The translations under genes were made by a program, and so were the position numbers. The notes beneath the pieces are model-generated. The model was given only the letters and a program-made list of their open reading frames with translations. It made no database searches and was not told the origin of the DNA. From positions 248,001 to 312,000 of the forward strand of contig NZ_BLWF01000001.1 of NCBI RefSeq assembly GCF_013167955.1: 64,000 nt of DNA. The letters run 5' to 3'. Positions 31,637 through 40,159 of this stretch are shown piece after piece; positions within the stretch are counted from its first letter, which is position 1; each line of letters begins with the position of its first letter. Origin of the DNA: Thermanaeromonas sp. C210 (GTDB taxonomy: Bacteria; Bacillota; DSM-521; Neomoorellales; Neomoorellaceae).

Positions 31637-33117
31637 AGCTCCACCTCTGCCTTCAGGTCGGGCGTCGGCGCCCCGTGCGTCGTGCGCCTCCGCCTGACCT
31701 CCACCATCAGGGTGTGGCGTACCAGCTCAGCCCCGCCGGATAGAACCGCCACGCCCTGCCCGAGCTTGGGTATCCTCTCCCTCATCTGCTCCGGGGCATC
31801 CGCGAGGAAGCCCGACATCGCCCGCAGGTCCTCGCCGTCGAGGGCGAAGATAAGCCTCGTGTTGCAAAGGAGCATTACCTGCCGGTCGATGCCCAGCGGG
31901 CTCTGCGACACGAGGACCACGCCGACCTTCATGTGGCGGCCCATGCGGACGAACTCGCGGATGACCGCCGTGGAGGGCGATTCCCTTCCTCCAGCCGGGA
32001 GGAACAGGTGAGCTTCGTCGAGGCCGAAAACGAAAGGCGGCACTTCTTCCCGCAGCCGCCTTCGCTGGAGCATGCGCGCGGTGGCCGCGACCACGATCTC
32101 GCGCTGGGACCTTTTGAGGCCCCCGAGCAGCACGTTGACGAACCGATAGCGGCGGAGCAGGTCGGACCAGTCGCCCAACTCGCCTATTATGGCGTTTTGG
32201 CGGATGCCGTAGCCCAGCCGGCGTATCGCCCTGTCCACCACGTCGGCGCGCTGGGCGACGGCGGCGCCCACGCGGCGGATCTCGTCGGCCAGCTCTTCCC
32301 AGGTCCACACCTCCCGGCGCTCCGAAAGATCTATATACGCGTCGACGATGAGGTCCTGGTGCGCCTGGGTGAGGTTGGGCTGAAGCGAGAGAAGCTCCGA
32401 CTCACCGAGGGCCCAGAGCGGAACCTTGTAGTCGACGCCCGGGACGAGGTTGACACCTCCCAGCTCGACCGCGGCCTCGGCCATCTCGCCGTTGGCGTCG
32501 AAGTTGACCTGCGGGATCCCGTGCCGCGCGATCTCCTCGGCCAGCACGCCCCGCGCGTAGCTCTTGCCGGTGCCCGGCCGGCCGACGATGAGGATGTGGC
32601 GCGGCAGTGCGGACCGCGGGAGGACCACCGCCGCGTCGGCGCCGAAGGCGCGTCCCAGCTCCAGGCCCTCCCCGGGCGGCGGAAAGCCGAGCAGCGCCTC
32701 GGCGAGGGCCCCGGCCAGGGGGACGACGGGTTTTCCCGTCTGGGGAAGGTTGGCCGGAGGTTCGACCGCCACCGACACCGGGGAGCCCTCGAGAACCGCA
32801 ACCTCGCCCAGCACCTCGAGCTCCGCCACGCGATGCAGGAACAGTGAGTCGTCTCCGCGCCGCATTGGCATGTCAAGGTGCAAGGCCCCGGCCTGCTGTA
32901 GGCGCGAAGGCGCGGCGTCCTCGTTGCTCTCGTAGCCGCTTACGACCCTGCCGTAGTGCGCACGCCTGCCGTCCGGGTCCGGAACGGCGTAGAGCCCGTT
33001 CAGGACGACCTTTTTCCCGGGGCTTATCACGAAGGGTATCGTGTCGAAGGTGGGCCCGGCGCCCGGGCGCGGCGAGGCCGTGTACCCTACCGGCTCGACG
33101 TCGAAGACGCCCTGCAT
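31609..33117 (-). CDS. HerA-type hexameric DNA translocase ATPase
   Basis: A 502-residue HerA/FtsK-superfamily ATPase. Residues 1-150 form a beta-rich HAS-barrel-like region (GYTASPRPGAGPTFDTIPFV). LIVGRPGTGKSYARGVLAEEI is Walker A, VNFDANGEMAEAA the early HerA motif, PPFVFGLDEAHLFLPAGG Walker B, VVLVSQSPLGIDRQVM sensor 1, and NTRLIFALDGEDLRAM the arginine-finger region. HerA pumps double-stranded DNA into the NurA nuclease. It is the first gene of a minus-strand operon with the NurA-like and glycosylase genes. A 17-base palindrome lies just before its start. Confidence 0.85.
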   Translation of the reverse strand: MQGVFDVEPVGYTASPRPGAGPTFDTIPFVISPGKKVVLNGLYAVPDPDGRRAHYGRVVSGYESNEDAAPSRLQQAGALHLDMPMRRGDDSLFLHRVAELEVLGEVAVLEGSPVSVAVEPPANLPQTGKPVVPLAGALAEALLGFPPPGEGLELGRAFGADAAVVLPRSALPRHILIVGRPGTGKSYARGVLAEEIARHGIPQVNFDANGEMAEAAVELGGVNLVPGVDYKVPLWALGESELLSLQPNLTQAHQDLIVDAYIDLSERREVWTWEELADEIRRVGAAVAQRADVVDRAIRRLGYGIRQNAIIGELGDWSDLLRRYRFVNVLLGGLKRSQREIVVAATARMLQRRRLREEVPPFVFGLDEAHLFLPAGGRESPSTAVIREFVRMGRHMKVGVVLVSQSPLGIDRQVMLLCNTRLIFALDGEDLRAMSGFLADAPEQMRERIPKLGQGVAVLSGGAELVRHTLMVEVRRRRTTHGAPTPDLKAEVELWSRTSRGK

Positions 33118-33132
33118 TCAGTTGAACCCCCC

Positions 33133-33149
33133 CGATGAAATTTTCATCG
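33133..33149. promoter_or_regulatory. Operator-like palindrome before herA
   Basis: CGATGAAATTTTCATCG has 8-base arms that are perfectly symmetrical around a central T. It lies 16 bases upstream of the HerA start, beside AT-rich DNA (TATAAAAT on the minus strand) that could be the promoter. The site suits a repressor of the operon. Confidence 0.5.
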
Positions 33150-33535
33150 ATATTTTATACCAAAAATTCAAGGGTGGCAAGCCCGCGCCCGGCGCGTCGT
33201 CGACGCAATCGACCTCTACCGTGGGTGTAGCTATCGGCGGCACAAAAAAAGAGAGACACGCCGCGCTTTCGGCCGGGCCGACGCGGTCTCTCCTCTGGCT
33301 CATCACGAGAGGGCCGGTAGGCCAACCGATAAAGAGGCGGGTCGGCCCGCCGACCGCGCCCGCACGGGGCCACCGTAAAGCGCCGAGAGATTTCGGCTTT
33401 TTGCCCGTCGGGCGAGACCGTACGCGCGGGCGAACCGGCGGTAGGCCGCGTGGCAGCTTCATCGAAGCCCCCGACCTCCTTTTTCTCCCCCCGCCCGGGC
33501 CCTCTGGCCTAATCCCGGCGCGTCGGGGGCCCGGA
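33150..33535. other. Gene-free stretch between GHKL ATPase and HerA genes
   Basis: No gene recognised in about 385 bases. It holds the terminator at 33244-33292 and a further GC hairpin near 33342-33358 (GGTCGGC..GCCGACC). Confidence 0.5.
33244..33292 (-). terminator. Minus-strand terminator after the GHKL ATPase gene
   Basis: On the minus strand GAGAGACCGCG pairs with CGCGGCGTGTCTCTC (one bulge), followed by TTTTTTT. It separates the GHKL gene from the HerA operon. Confidence 0.75.
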
Positions 33536-35545
33536 TCAGCCCGGCGACGCGGCCCCGGCCGCGGCCTCGGAGCAGCCCGGCCGCAGCGCCTGCAGTCGCT
33601 CGTCGTCCGGGGCGCGCAATCTCAAGACCTCCAGAAATTCCTCCCATTGGGCCGCGGCGCGGGCGAGCAGCGTCTCCCATTCCATAGCCCACATTCCGCT
33701 TGACGATAGGTCCTGTAACTTAGATAAGATGTCCGGCTTCTTGCTTAGCCCGTCGGCGATCAGGTAGCCGTTTGCAAACTTGAACGGCCCTCCGGTATCG
33801 GCTGCCAGCTTCGCTCTTACCGCGCGAACGTACCGCTCGAATCGGAAAATATGATCCCAATCCGCGGTCAGGCCAGGGCGCATGAATTCGACGATTGCCA
33901 GTTGGTCGCCGCTGCCCAGCGCCAAGTCTATCCGCCCCTGCCAGTCCTCGTCTGCTTCCATACCCACCTCGGCGGCGACATCCCTGAGAAGCTTCTCTAT
34001 CCGTCTCTCCCGCCTGAAGGTTTGCATCTCCGGGCCGAAAAGCCAGGGGTTGTCGGCAATATAATTTCTTATGTCGGGCTCCTTGTCCCGCCTGGCTATC
34101 CGCTCCTCCAATCCCTTGATGATGAGCAGCTTAGTTTTCACAACCTCCGCCGTATGAAGCGCCGTTAGGACGTTGGCCTCGAGGAGTATTTCCAAAAACC
34201 TCGCCTCGCTCATGTCCGGGCTTTCGGCCAGCTCGCGAATCAGCTCCTTGAGCCTGCCCCCCTCCCAGGCCGTGAGAACGGCCTCGCCGATTTCTTGAAA
34301 CTGCTCGTCGCTTATGGTCGAAATGCGGGCGAGCTTGTTCAGGGCCTGCTTGATAACTTTTTGCTCGCTGCTGGGAAGCCGCGCCAGGCGCCGGGCAAAC
34401 GGCGCCAGCCGTGCCTCTATGGCCTCAAGCCTCTTCTCGGCCCGCCGATCCCTCCAGATCCTTAGGAGGCTCTTGACGCGCTCCCGCCCCCACTCGAGCA
34501 CCAGCTCCGTCTCGGGCAGCTCCCAATTGATCCTCTGCCTCTCGGTTGCGGTCACGTCCGTTGCCAGATCGTCGAGGAAGTCCGCCTCCACCTGGCCGGA
34601 AAGGTATTCCATGCCCTGTTGGCCGCCCAGCCCTCCGACGAGGTTAAAAAAGAAAGGAGTCTGGGCGAGCTTTCCCCGGATGAAGACCGCCACGCCGCGC
34701 AGCTCTTCCTCGTCGATGGGATCTTTGTAGAAGAGAAAGCGCCAGCGGATCTTGCGCTCCCCTAGCGGCTCCTCGCCCCAGCCGGTCTCGGGCTCGATCC
34801 TGATGCCCTCCGGCCTTTGGTCGTCGCGGTAATCCCTCGGAAAGACAAACTCTACCTTCTCCGCGTCCTCGCCTTCCGGAAGCGGCCTGCCGTTGACGAG
34901 CACCTTAAAGTCCGCAACGCGCTGATGAAGGAGGAACCTTCGGGCCATGCTCCTCGCAAACGCGTCGGGGGCGGGTCGCTTTGCCAAGGTCAGGCGCCTC
35001 AGCCTTATGGCCGTCCCGTGTGCCTCCCTTGCGCGGTTTTCGTCCGGCCCCTCGTACTCGATCACCTCTACGTCCGCAGGCGGCGCCACGTAATCGCCGT
35101 CGGACTCCCCGCGCAATTTCGTTATGTCCAGCTCGAAGACCGTTTTTTCGCCGGTTACCTTGCTGACCGTCTCGATGCGGATTACCCCCGCGATTCCGAA
35201 GCCGGCAAACTTGCCTATCCCTTTTCTCCCGAGGAGCGGGCGCTTTTTCTCGAGGGACGTCCCGCCGTCCTTTTGCCTGCGATCGTACCCTACCTTCAGG
35301 TACCTCTCTTGGCAATCCTCGAACGTCATGCCAATGCCGTTATCTCTGATCACGATCTCGGCCTCCGGACCCAGCTCGGCCGGTAGGGCAACCGACACTT
35401 CCTCGGCGTCCGCGTCCCAGGCATTGGCTATCAGCTCGGCGATCGCCGCTACGGGGCTCTGGTACATTTGTATGCCGAGGTGATCGATGATCCGCCCGTG
35501 GAAGCTCAGGCGCAGTCTCTTGGCCTCTTCGCTCACGGAAGTCAC
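33536..35545 (-). CDS. GHKL (Hsp90/MORC-like) ATPase fused to a PD-(D/E)XK-like C-terminal domain
   Basis: A 669-residue protein. Residues 30-120 are a Bergerat-fold ATP site: PVAAIAELIANAWDADA (N box), IVIRDNGIGMTFED (G1) and LGRKGIGKFAGFGIAG (G2). A transducer-like region follows (FFFNLVGGLGGQQGMEYLSG), then a helical linker (about 340-500). About 500-640 resembles the C-terminal nuclease part of Shedu/DUF4263-type proteins: YIADNPWLFGPEMQTFRRER, RIDLALGSGDQLAIVEFMRP. The Asp and Glu of a D..ExK site are present, but the lysine position reads Met-Arg. Family knowledge: MORC/MutL-like ATPases occur in bacterial restriction and conflict systems. Catalysis is uncertain. It has its own terminator and follows a 47-aa ORF. 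Confidence 0.8.
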   Translation of the reverse strand: MTSVSEEAKRLRLSFHGRIIDHLGIQMYQSPVAAIAELIANAWDADAEEVSVALPAELGPEAEIVIRDNGIGMTFEDCQERYLKVGYDRRQKDGGTSLEKKRPLLGRKGIGKFAGFGIAGVIRIETVSKVTGEKTVFELDITKLRGESDGDYVAPPADVEVIEYEGPDENRAREAHGTAIRLRRLTLAKRPAPDAFARSMARRFLLHQRVADFKVLVNGRPLPEGEDAEKVEFVFPRDYRDDQRPEGIRIEPETGWGEEPLGERKIRWRFLFYKDPIDEEELRGVAVFIRGKLAQTPFFFNLVGGLGGQQGMEYLSGQVEADFLDDLATDVTATERQRINWELPETELVLEWGRERVKSLLRIWRDRRAEKRLEAIEARLAPFARRLARLPSSEQKVIKQALNKLARISTISDEQFQEIGEAVLTAWEGGRLKELIRELAESPDMSEARFLEILLEANVLTALHTAEVVKTKLLIIKGLEERIARRDKEPDIRNYIADNPWLFGPEMQTFRRERRIEKLLRDVAAEVGMEADEDWQGRIDLALGSGDQLAIVEFMRPGLTADWDHIFRFERYVRAVRAKLAADTGGPFKFANGYLIADGLSKKPDILSKLQDLSSSGMWAMEWETLLARAAAQWEEFLEVLRLRAPDDERLQALRPGCSEAAAGAASPG

Positions 35546-35647
35546 TGCCCCCTCAAAGTCGGTCTCTTCACAGGTCTCCCTTTACGGCCCTCTATCGACA
35601 TGGGTACGGGGCACGCCGAGCCGTGCGCTTTGGGGTGTCCGCCGCGG

Positions 35648-35791
35648 TCATCGGGCGGAATGCTCCGGGTCGTATACTTCTTCCTGGCGCTTTCTGTTGA
35701 TGACCCTCAGGATGTCGTCGAGGCCCAGCGCTAATATCCGCCTCTCGACCTCTTTCCAGGGGGTCATTTCCGCCTTAACGGATACGTGCAC
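35648..35791 (-). CDS. 47-residue protein upstream of the GHKL ATPase gene
   Basis: The frame starts GTG behind GAGG and reads HVSVKAEMTPWKEVERRILA, then LGLDDILRVINRKRQEEVYD and stops. Composition and codon use look coding, with a likely two-helix, charged product. It lies 102 bases before the GHKL gene on the same strand. No family was recognised. It could be a small regulator or partner. Confidence 0.45.
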   Translation of the reverse strand: MHVSVKAEMTPWKEVERRILALGLDDILRVINRKRQEEVYDPEHSAR

Positions 35792-35832
35792 GTTAACCTC
35801 GGCATTCGCCCCTGTACCTTAAGCCCGCAAGC

Positions 35833-36012
35833 CTAATCCCGCGTGCGCCGGGGGTTGGGTCGCAGGATTCGAACGGCCTTCCGCGCCGATATCACATAGA
35901 AATCGGTCTCGCGCGCGGCCTCCCTGAACTTCTCCCAATGCCGCCGCACTAGCAACGATCCCAGTTTGGTACGAAAGCTGTAAGCAGTAAGGTTGAACAA
36001 AACCTTGGACAT
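35833..36012 (-). CDS. Hypothetical 59-residue basic protein
   Basis: The frame reads SKVLFNLTAYSFRTKLGSLL then VRRHWEKFREAARETDFYVI and a basic tail. It starts at ATG without a strong ribosome site, and a GTG nine codons earlier is also possible. No family was recognised. It lies at the right edge of the GC-rich island. The call rests only on an open frame with plausible composition. Confidence 0.3.
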   Translation of the reverse strand: MSKVLFNLTAYSFRTKLGSLLVRRHWEKFREAARETDFYVISARKAVRILRPNPRRTRD

Positions 36013-36294
36013 CCTGCACCAAAAATAAAGATTGGCCACGTTTACCGTGGTTTACCAGGAATAGCTCCGGGCCGAGAAGGTCTCTAGGAGGACTTATTTA
36101 GACACTGCCAGCCATGTAAGGTCTATATTATTCTCTTTTTAGTAAGTAATTCTACGGTTTCCTGGAATGTCCTGCAACCGGAAACCATTTATTGTTTAAT
36201 AGTTCTGGCAAGGAGCCTATATGTGGTGGCCCAATTATATGGTTTCTACTCGTGTACCCGGTGGATATATTTCTTCCAAAAAACCGCAGGAATT

Positions 36295-36951
36295 TTACCC
36301 CTGCGGTTCTTGAATAAAGACACTATAACCATCATGTTTAAGCTTCTTGGCTAGGGCCTCGGCGTTCGCTTTTTTGGCGAAGGCCCCCACCTCGACCCGC
36401 CAGAGGCTGGCGGGGCTGGCGGTGGGCGCGGGCTCCCCGCCAGGACCGCCCTTTCCCCGCACCGCCACTTCCTTATCCTCCAAGACCACGCCTTCCCTCC
36501 GGCCGCCGGTTTGCGCCGGTGCCGTTTCCCCGTCTCCGGCGGAGGCGGACGCCTCTGGCCGCAGCCGCTCCATGTCCATAAACCTCCACGGGCAGTCCGT
36601 GGCCGCCCCCGGCACTTCTTTGTGGCCGAGGACCCGCTCCGGAGGCACGTCAAACCGGCGGTACAGCTCCCGCACCAGCCCGGTGAGGGCCTGCCACTAT
36701 TCTTTTGTAGGCGGGCGGTCCATGAGGTTGCCGAGGACGGCAACGCCAGCCGACCTGTAGTTCATCCCCGCGTCCCGGCAGTGGGCGCCGGGTATGTCGA
36801 GGCTCCTTCCGGCCACCGCCCTGCCGTCCCGCTCGACTATGTAGTTGTAGCCCACGTCCCGCCAGCCCAGGGAGAGATGGTAGCGCCGCACCTGCTCGGC
36901 GTCCTTTTCTTCTGCCCCTGTGTGGTGGACGATGATGTACTGGATTTTCAT
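36295..36951 (-). pseudogene. N-acetylmuramoyl-L-alanine amidase with SPOR domain, amber-interrupted
   Basis: It starts at ATG 36951 with GGAGG 9 bases ahead. KIQYIIVHHTGAEEKDAEQV, HLSLGWRDVGYNYIVERDGR and GAHCRDAGMNYRSAGVAVLGN are the Amidase_2 (PGRP) zinc site. A TAG at 36697-36699 interrupts the same frame, which then continues WQALTGLVRELYRRFDVPPE and RVLGHKEVPGAATDCPW (the remaining zinc His). The C-terminal part has a Pro/Gly linker and a SPOR repeat (WRVEVGAFAKKANAEALAKK). One base change (CAG or TGG to TAG) explains the break. The protein would cleave peptidoglycan. YvrJ and DUF2922 genes lie upstream, a common small-gene neighbourhood in Clostridia. Confidence 0.8.
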
Positions 36952-37204
36952 CTGCTCTAACCTCCGCGATGTTTCTCCCGTGCTGGCGGTCCCACTTCCG
37001 GACACGCCGGTCACCCTTCAGCTTCCCGACCCCCGACGTCCGGGCTTTCGTCCCGTCAGCCGCGCCAGGTGAACTAGGTTGCTCCGCGCCTCAAAAGAGA
37101 AATTTTTCCCTCAGAGAAACTTTTCCCTCGCAGGGAAAGTTAACGGCGCTAAAATGCCAGCCATTTTCGACTCCGTGAAAAGCTGGCTTGCCGGTCACAA
37201 GTTA

Positions 37205-37241
37205 AGGCCCCGCCTTGCTTTCCTTTTTCGCGGCGGGGCCT
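37205..37241 (-). terminator. GC inverted repeat after yvrJ-like gene
   Basis: AGGCCCCGCC/GGCGGGGCCT is a perfect stem with a 17-base loop, 9 bases past the yvrJ-like stop on the minus strand. The following T-run is weak. The interval up to the amidase (36952-37204) holds a second small inverted repeat, AACTTTTCCCT/AGGGAAAGTT. Confidence 0.5.
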
Positions 37242-37249
37242 ATGGCGCA

Positions 37250-37447
37250 CTATTTGCCAGTACCGTTCCCCTCCACCAGCCTGCGGGCTTCCTCGTAGTC
37301 CACCCTGCCTTGGCGGGCCACCACCACGGTTAGGACCGTCACTGACTTCTGCAGCTCTTTGATGACTGGCTCCAGCCGCATGAGGACGTAGAAGGCGATG
37401 ACCATCGGGAAGCCGTAGTTAGCCTGGTCCACCCGCTTACTGTTCAC
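37250..37447 (-). CDS. YvrJ-family small membrane protein
   Basis: A 65-residue product with one hydrophobic segment: NYGFPMVIAFYVLMRLEPVI followed by KELQKSVTVLTVVVARQG. The order QANYGFP, membrane helix, R-x-E-P matches YvrJ-family proteins (holin-like small membrane proteins of unknown role). It is usually next to DUF2922 and amidase genes, as here. The GTG start has no strong ribosome site. Confidence 0.6.
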   Translation of the reverse strand: MNSKRVDQANYGFPMVIAFYVLMRLEPVIKELQKSVTVLTVVVARQGRVDYEEARRLVEGNGTGK

Positions 37448-37471
37448 TGTAAAAAGAGGGGGGAAGCCCCC

Positions 37472-37660
37472 CTAGGATTCGATGAGCTCGGTGATCTCCC
37501 TGGTGACTATTCGCGCCCCGGCGACGGCCACCAGGTCCCCGCCGCTGGACGTGAATATGTTTCTGGCGATGACCAGTTCCATAGACGCCATGACGTCCGC
37601 CGCACTCAAGTCGCTCCTGGACGCTCCGGCGGGATGAAATGGGCCGCAGATTAGTTCCTG
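37472..37660 (-). pseudogene. DUF2922 protein, C-terminal fragment
   Basis: The frame reads SDLSAADVMASMELVIARNI then FTSSGGDLVAVAGARIVTRE and ends ITELIES. This is the C-terminal half of DUF2922 small proteins (I-A-K-N-I-F-T-S-S-G-G-D-L). The N-terminal beta-strand half is missing. In its place the frame runs back to the stop of the next gene, pointing to a deletion or insertion junction near 37650. Confidence 0.6.
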
Positions 37661-38204
37661 CTAATCCTTTAAGAGCAATTTTGCAGTTATGGTAATCAAG
37701 TTGTCCTCCCAACCTTTAGCCGCCAGTTTTCTAATTCTTTCCTTTATCTGGGACGGCGAAATGAATATCCACCCGTTTTTTTGAAAGTAGTCTTGAATTC
37801 TTGCTTCGTCATTGGAATAAACATGGCCAGCGGCCAGAGCGTAATTTATCCTGGTAGTGGCGTTTATGAGGCCTTGAGCTAAATAATCTTCCTTCATCTT
37901 TCTGGTCACTATCTCTCTGAAGCGAGCATCGGTAAAGAGGCGGTAGCGTTTACCGATATCCCGGTTTTCCCCGGTCACGTCGCAGAAGCGAACTCCAGGA
38001 GAATCAAGATAAGATTTGGCCTTGATTAATAAGGGGAGATTTTCCTTGGCCTTGAAGGCGACGAGGTCTATCTCCGGCCTCGGCATGGAAGGCAGGCCAA
38101 TTAACCTTATTTTCTTCCTTGGAGATGTTGACCTTAACCGATTTCCTGACCCAGTAACCTTCTTCTTCGAAATAATAGGCCACAATATCCTCAAAGGCGT
38201 TCAT
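37661..38204 (-). pseudogene. PD-(D/E)XK-like nuclease family protein, frameshifted, catalytic Glu lost
   Basis: The N-terminal part MNAFEDIVAYYFEEEGYWVR KSVKVNISKEE is in one frame (from 38204). From about 38115 the neighbouring frame continues IRLIGLPSMPRPEIDLVAFK and LPLLIKAKSYLDSPGV. IDLVAFK..LLIxAKSYLDS is the PD-(D/E)XK core, but the usual Glu before AK is Lys (IKAKS). A helical C-terminus follows (YALAAGHVYSNDEARIQDYF). The frameshift and the changed catalytic residue together say the gene is dead. Confidence 0.6.
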
Positions 38205-38237
38205 TTTTTCTCCTCGTGGTGTAAGTATTGGTCGTCA

Positions 38238-39168
38238 TTAGTCGTCCTGCCAGACGAGGGCGAATATTTCTTCCGCCAGCTCCTCAATCCGTTCCCGCAT
38301 GGTGATTTTCTCCCGCCACTCTTCCGGTATGCCGTCCTCGCAGTAGTAGGCGCTGGCGAGCTGGCCGTAGACGGCGCCGGTGGTATCGGCATCCTCGCCC
38401 AGGTTTACCGCCAGGAGCGCCCCCTCCCAGAAGGAAGAACTACGATAGAAGGCCCATAGGGCGGCCTCCAAGCAGGCGACCACGTAGCCCGTTCCCCTGA
38501 TTTCGGGCGGGTTGCGCCTCTTGAAGGAGCTGCGGCCACGGCGGCAACATTTGGCGTCAGGGGGGCCTCCTGCCACAGCCCCGGCTCCGGCTCGTAATGG
38601 TCGGACAGGAGCTCTTCTTTCGATGCACCGTTTACGACTCCAACGATCATAGCGGCCAGGTAGCGGCAGGCGTCGAAGGCTTTCACCGCACCGTGAGTGG
38701 TGCGGGAGCTTTCCCCGTCCTTGGCGACGGCCTCCCTCGGACTGCGGGCGTAGAAGAGGGCCACCGGCGCCAGCCGCATGAGGGAGCCGTTGCCGGCGGT
38801 AAAGGGATCGGTCGAGCCGCAGTAAGGCTCCCGGGTGCGCTCAAAGCGCTCTAAGGCCGCCCGCACCGTGTTGCCGACGTCGAAGCAGTACCCGGTGCTG
38901 CTCATATATCCTTCCCGGTACCAGCGCAGGTACCTTCCATCTGGTCAAGGGGGTCGAAGCCCCGGCATTCCACCAGGCTCTCCGCCAGGCACAGGGCCAT
39001 TGCGGTGTCGTCGGTCCACTGTCCGGGCTTCAGTTTAAAGGGCCCGCCGCCCACCATGTCGCCGATGGGCTCAAAGGACCCGGGCGGCCGGAACTCCAGG
39101 GCAGTCCCCAGGGCGTCCCCCACCGCCAGGCCCAGCAGGCTGCCGCAGTAGCGGTGAATCTGGGCCAT
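38238..39168 (-). pseudogene. ADP-ribosylglycohydrolase with two frameshifts
   Basis: Three successive frames rebuild one DraG-like protein. From ATG 39168: [20 protein letters not shown] and [16 protein letters not shown] (metal-binding TDD). A one-base loss near 38937 moves to the frame [36 protein letters not shown] second near 38530 leads to [20 protein letters not shown] and [20 protein letters not shown] (the second metal site). The family removes ADP-ribose from proteins or small molecules. All key motifs survive, so the breaks are recent or are assembly errors. Confidence 0.8.
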
Positions 39169-39183
39169 ATAATCCCCTCTCAT

Positions 39184-39800
39184 TTGGTCGATGACTTACC
39201 ACCAAGGTAACCTCTAAAGAGTTCGGTTTCTATCTTACGACCTATTAAATCGAAACCTTTGCTTTCCGGCGAACTAGCCGCGCGTTTTATCGGGCTTGCT
39301 GTTATTTATTTCTATAAACGCGTGACAAATCCCTGCTCCACCGGGCCTAAAGGGCATGCTTCCCTCTCAACCCCCGAACTTCCACTCTTTCTCCAGCCGC
39401 CAACGGCCTGTCTGCCGTCAGCCGCCTGCCAGGGCGGACCCGCCTTTCCAGATAAGCCCCCGCCGCACGAAGCGGGAAAAAGGCGTCCCCGCATCCCGGC
39501 CGGCGGGTGCCGGAACCACCCCCCGCTCGCTTTTCCGGTCCGGGCTGCCCTTCCCGCCAGAGCCGTGGCGTCGCACGGTAAAGGTGCAGGAAAAAGACGG
39601 GAGCGCAACGAATTTCATTTATGCCCCGGCTGGGAAGCCGCAGGAGGGACAGGCGACATATGCCGGGGAAAAAGCACGACCACAAACCCGGGATCTATCC
39701 CCGGGGAAGAGACTCCAAAGGGAGGGAAAAATGTGAACAGCTTCCTTTTTATTACACCAGGGAGCTGTTCACAGTGCCGTAAACCCTTGCAGGACCTCAA
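39184..39800. other. Gene-free stretch
   Basis: About 600 bases with no recognised gene on either strand; the open frames are overlapping GC-biased shadows. It marks the border between the decayed glycohydrolase gene and the IS66 remnant. Confidence 0.4.
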
Positions 39801-39814
39801 TTTTTCTGGTGGAG

Positions 39815-40034
39815 CTAATTATTCTTCCGGCAAATGGGTGGCAGAGTTTCCGACCACGGTAGGAGTTGATCCAGGGCTTCTTTATCCTGCGGGTCCAGGT
39901 TCGGCAGCCTTTCGAAGAGGTAAGCAAGGTAGTGGAAGGAATTTAACCCGTTTTCCTTGGCCGTCTCTGTGATGCTATAGACAATAGCGCTGGCTTTAGC
40001 ACCCCGCGGGGTGTTGGCAAATAACCAGTTCTTG
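39815..40034 (-). pseudogene. IS66 TnpC transposase, C-terminal fragment
   Basis: The frame [60 protein letters not shown] is nearly identical to the last 72 residues of the complete IS66 transposase at 45425-46999. The upstream part is replaced abruptly at 40034 by the dispersed repeat. It is a remnant of an earlier IS66 copy. Confidence 0.85.
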
Positions 40035-40145
40035 CGCCCAGCCCGGGAGCATATGCCGCAGGCCCACTCCCTTATCAACTGGGGCCCTGGCGGCAGTAGC
40101 GGCAGTAAAATAAATAAGCGGCCGGAAAGGCTGTACAATTGAGGG
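40035..40145. repeat. Dispersed repeat 2, copy at 40.0 kb
   Basis: AGCCCGGGAGCATATGCCGC followed by AGGCCC, later AGTAAAATAA and GGCCGGAAAGGCTG, matching 57780-57880. It abuts the IS66 fragment without a gap. Confidence 0.6.
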
Positions 40146-40159
40146 ACGTACCGCCTTTA

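Noticed and set aside
23690-35700. Long plus-strand frames opposite the GC-rich island genes
   Set aside because: Antisense shadows caused by high GC at third codon positions; the minus-strand genes have domains and ribosome sites.
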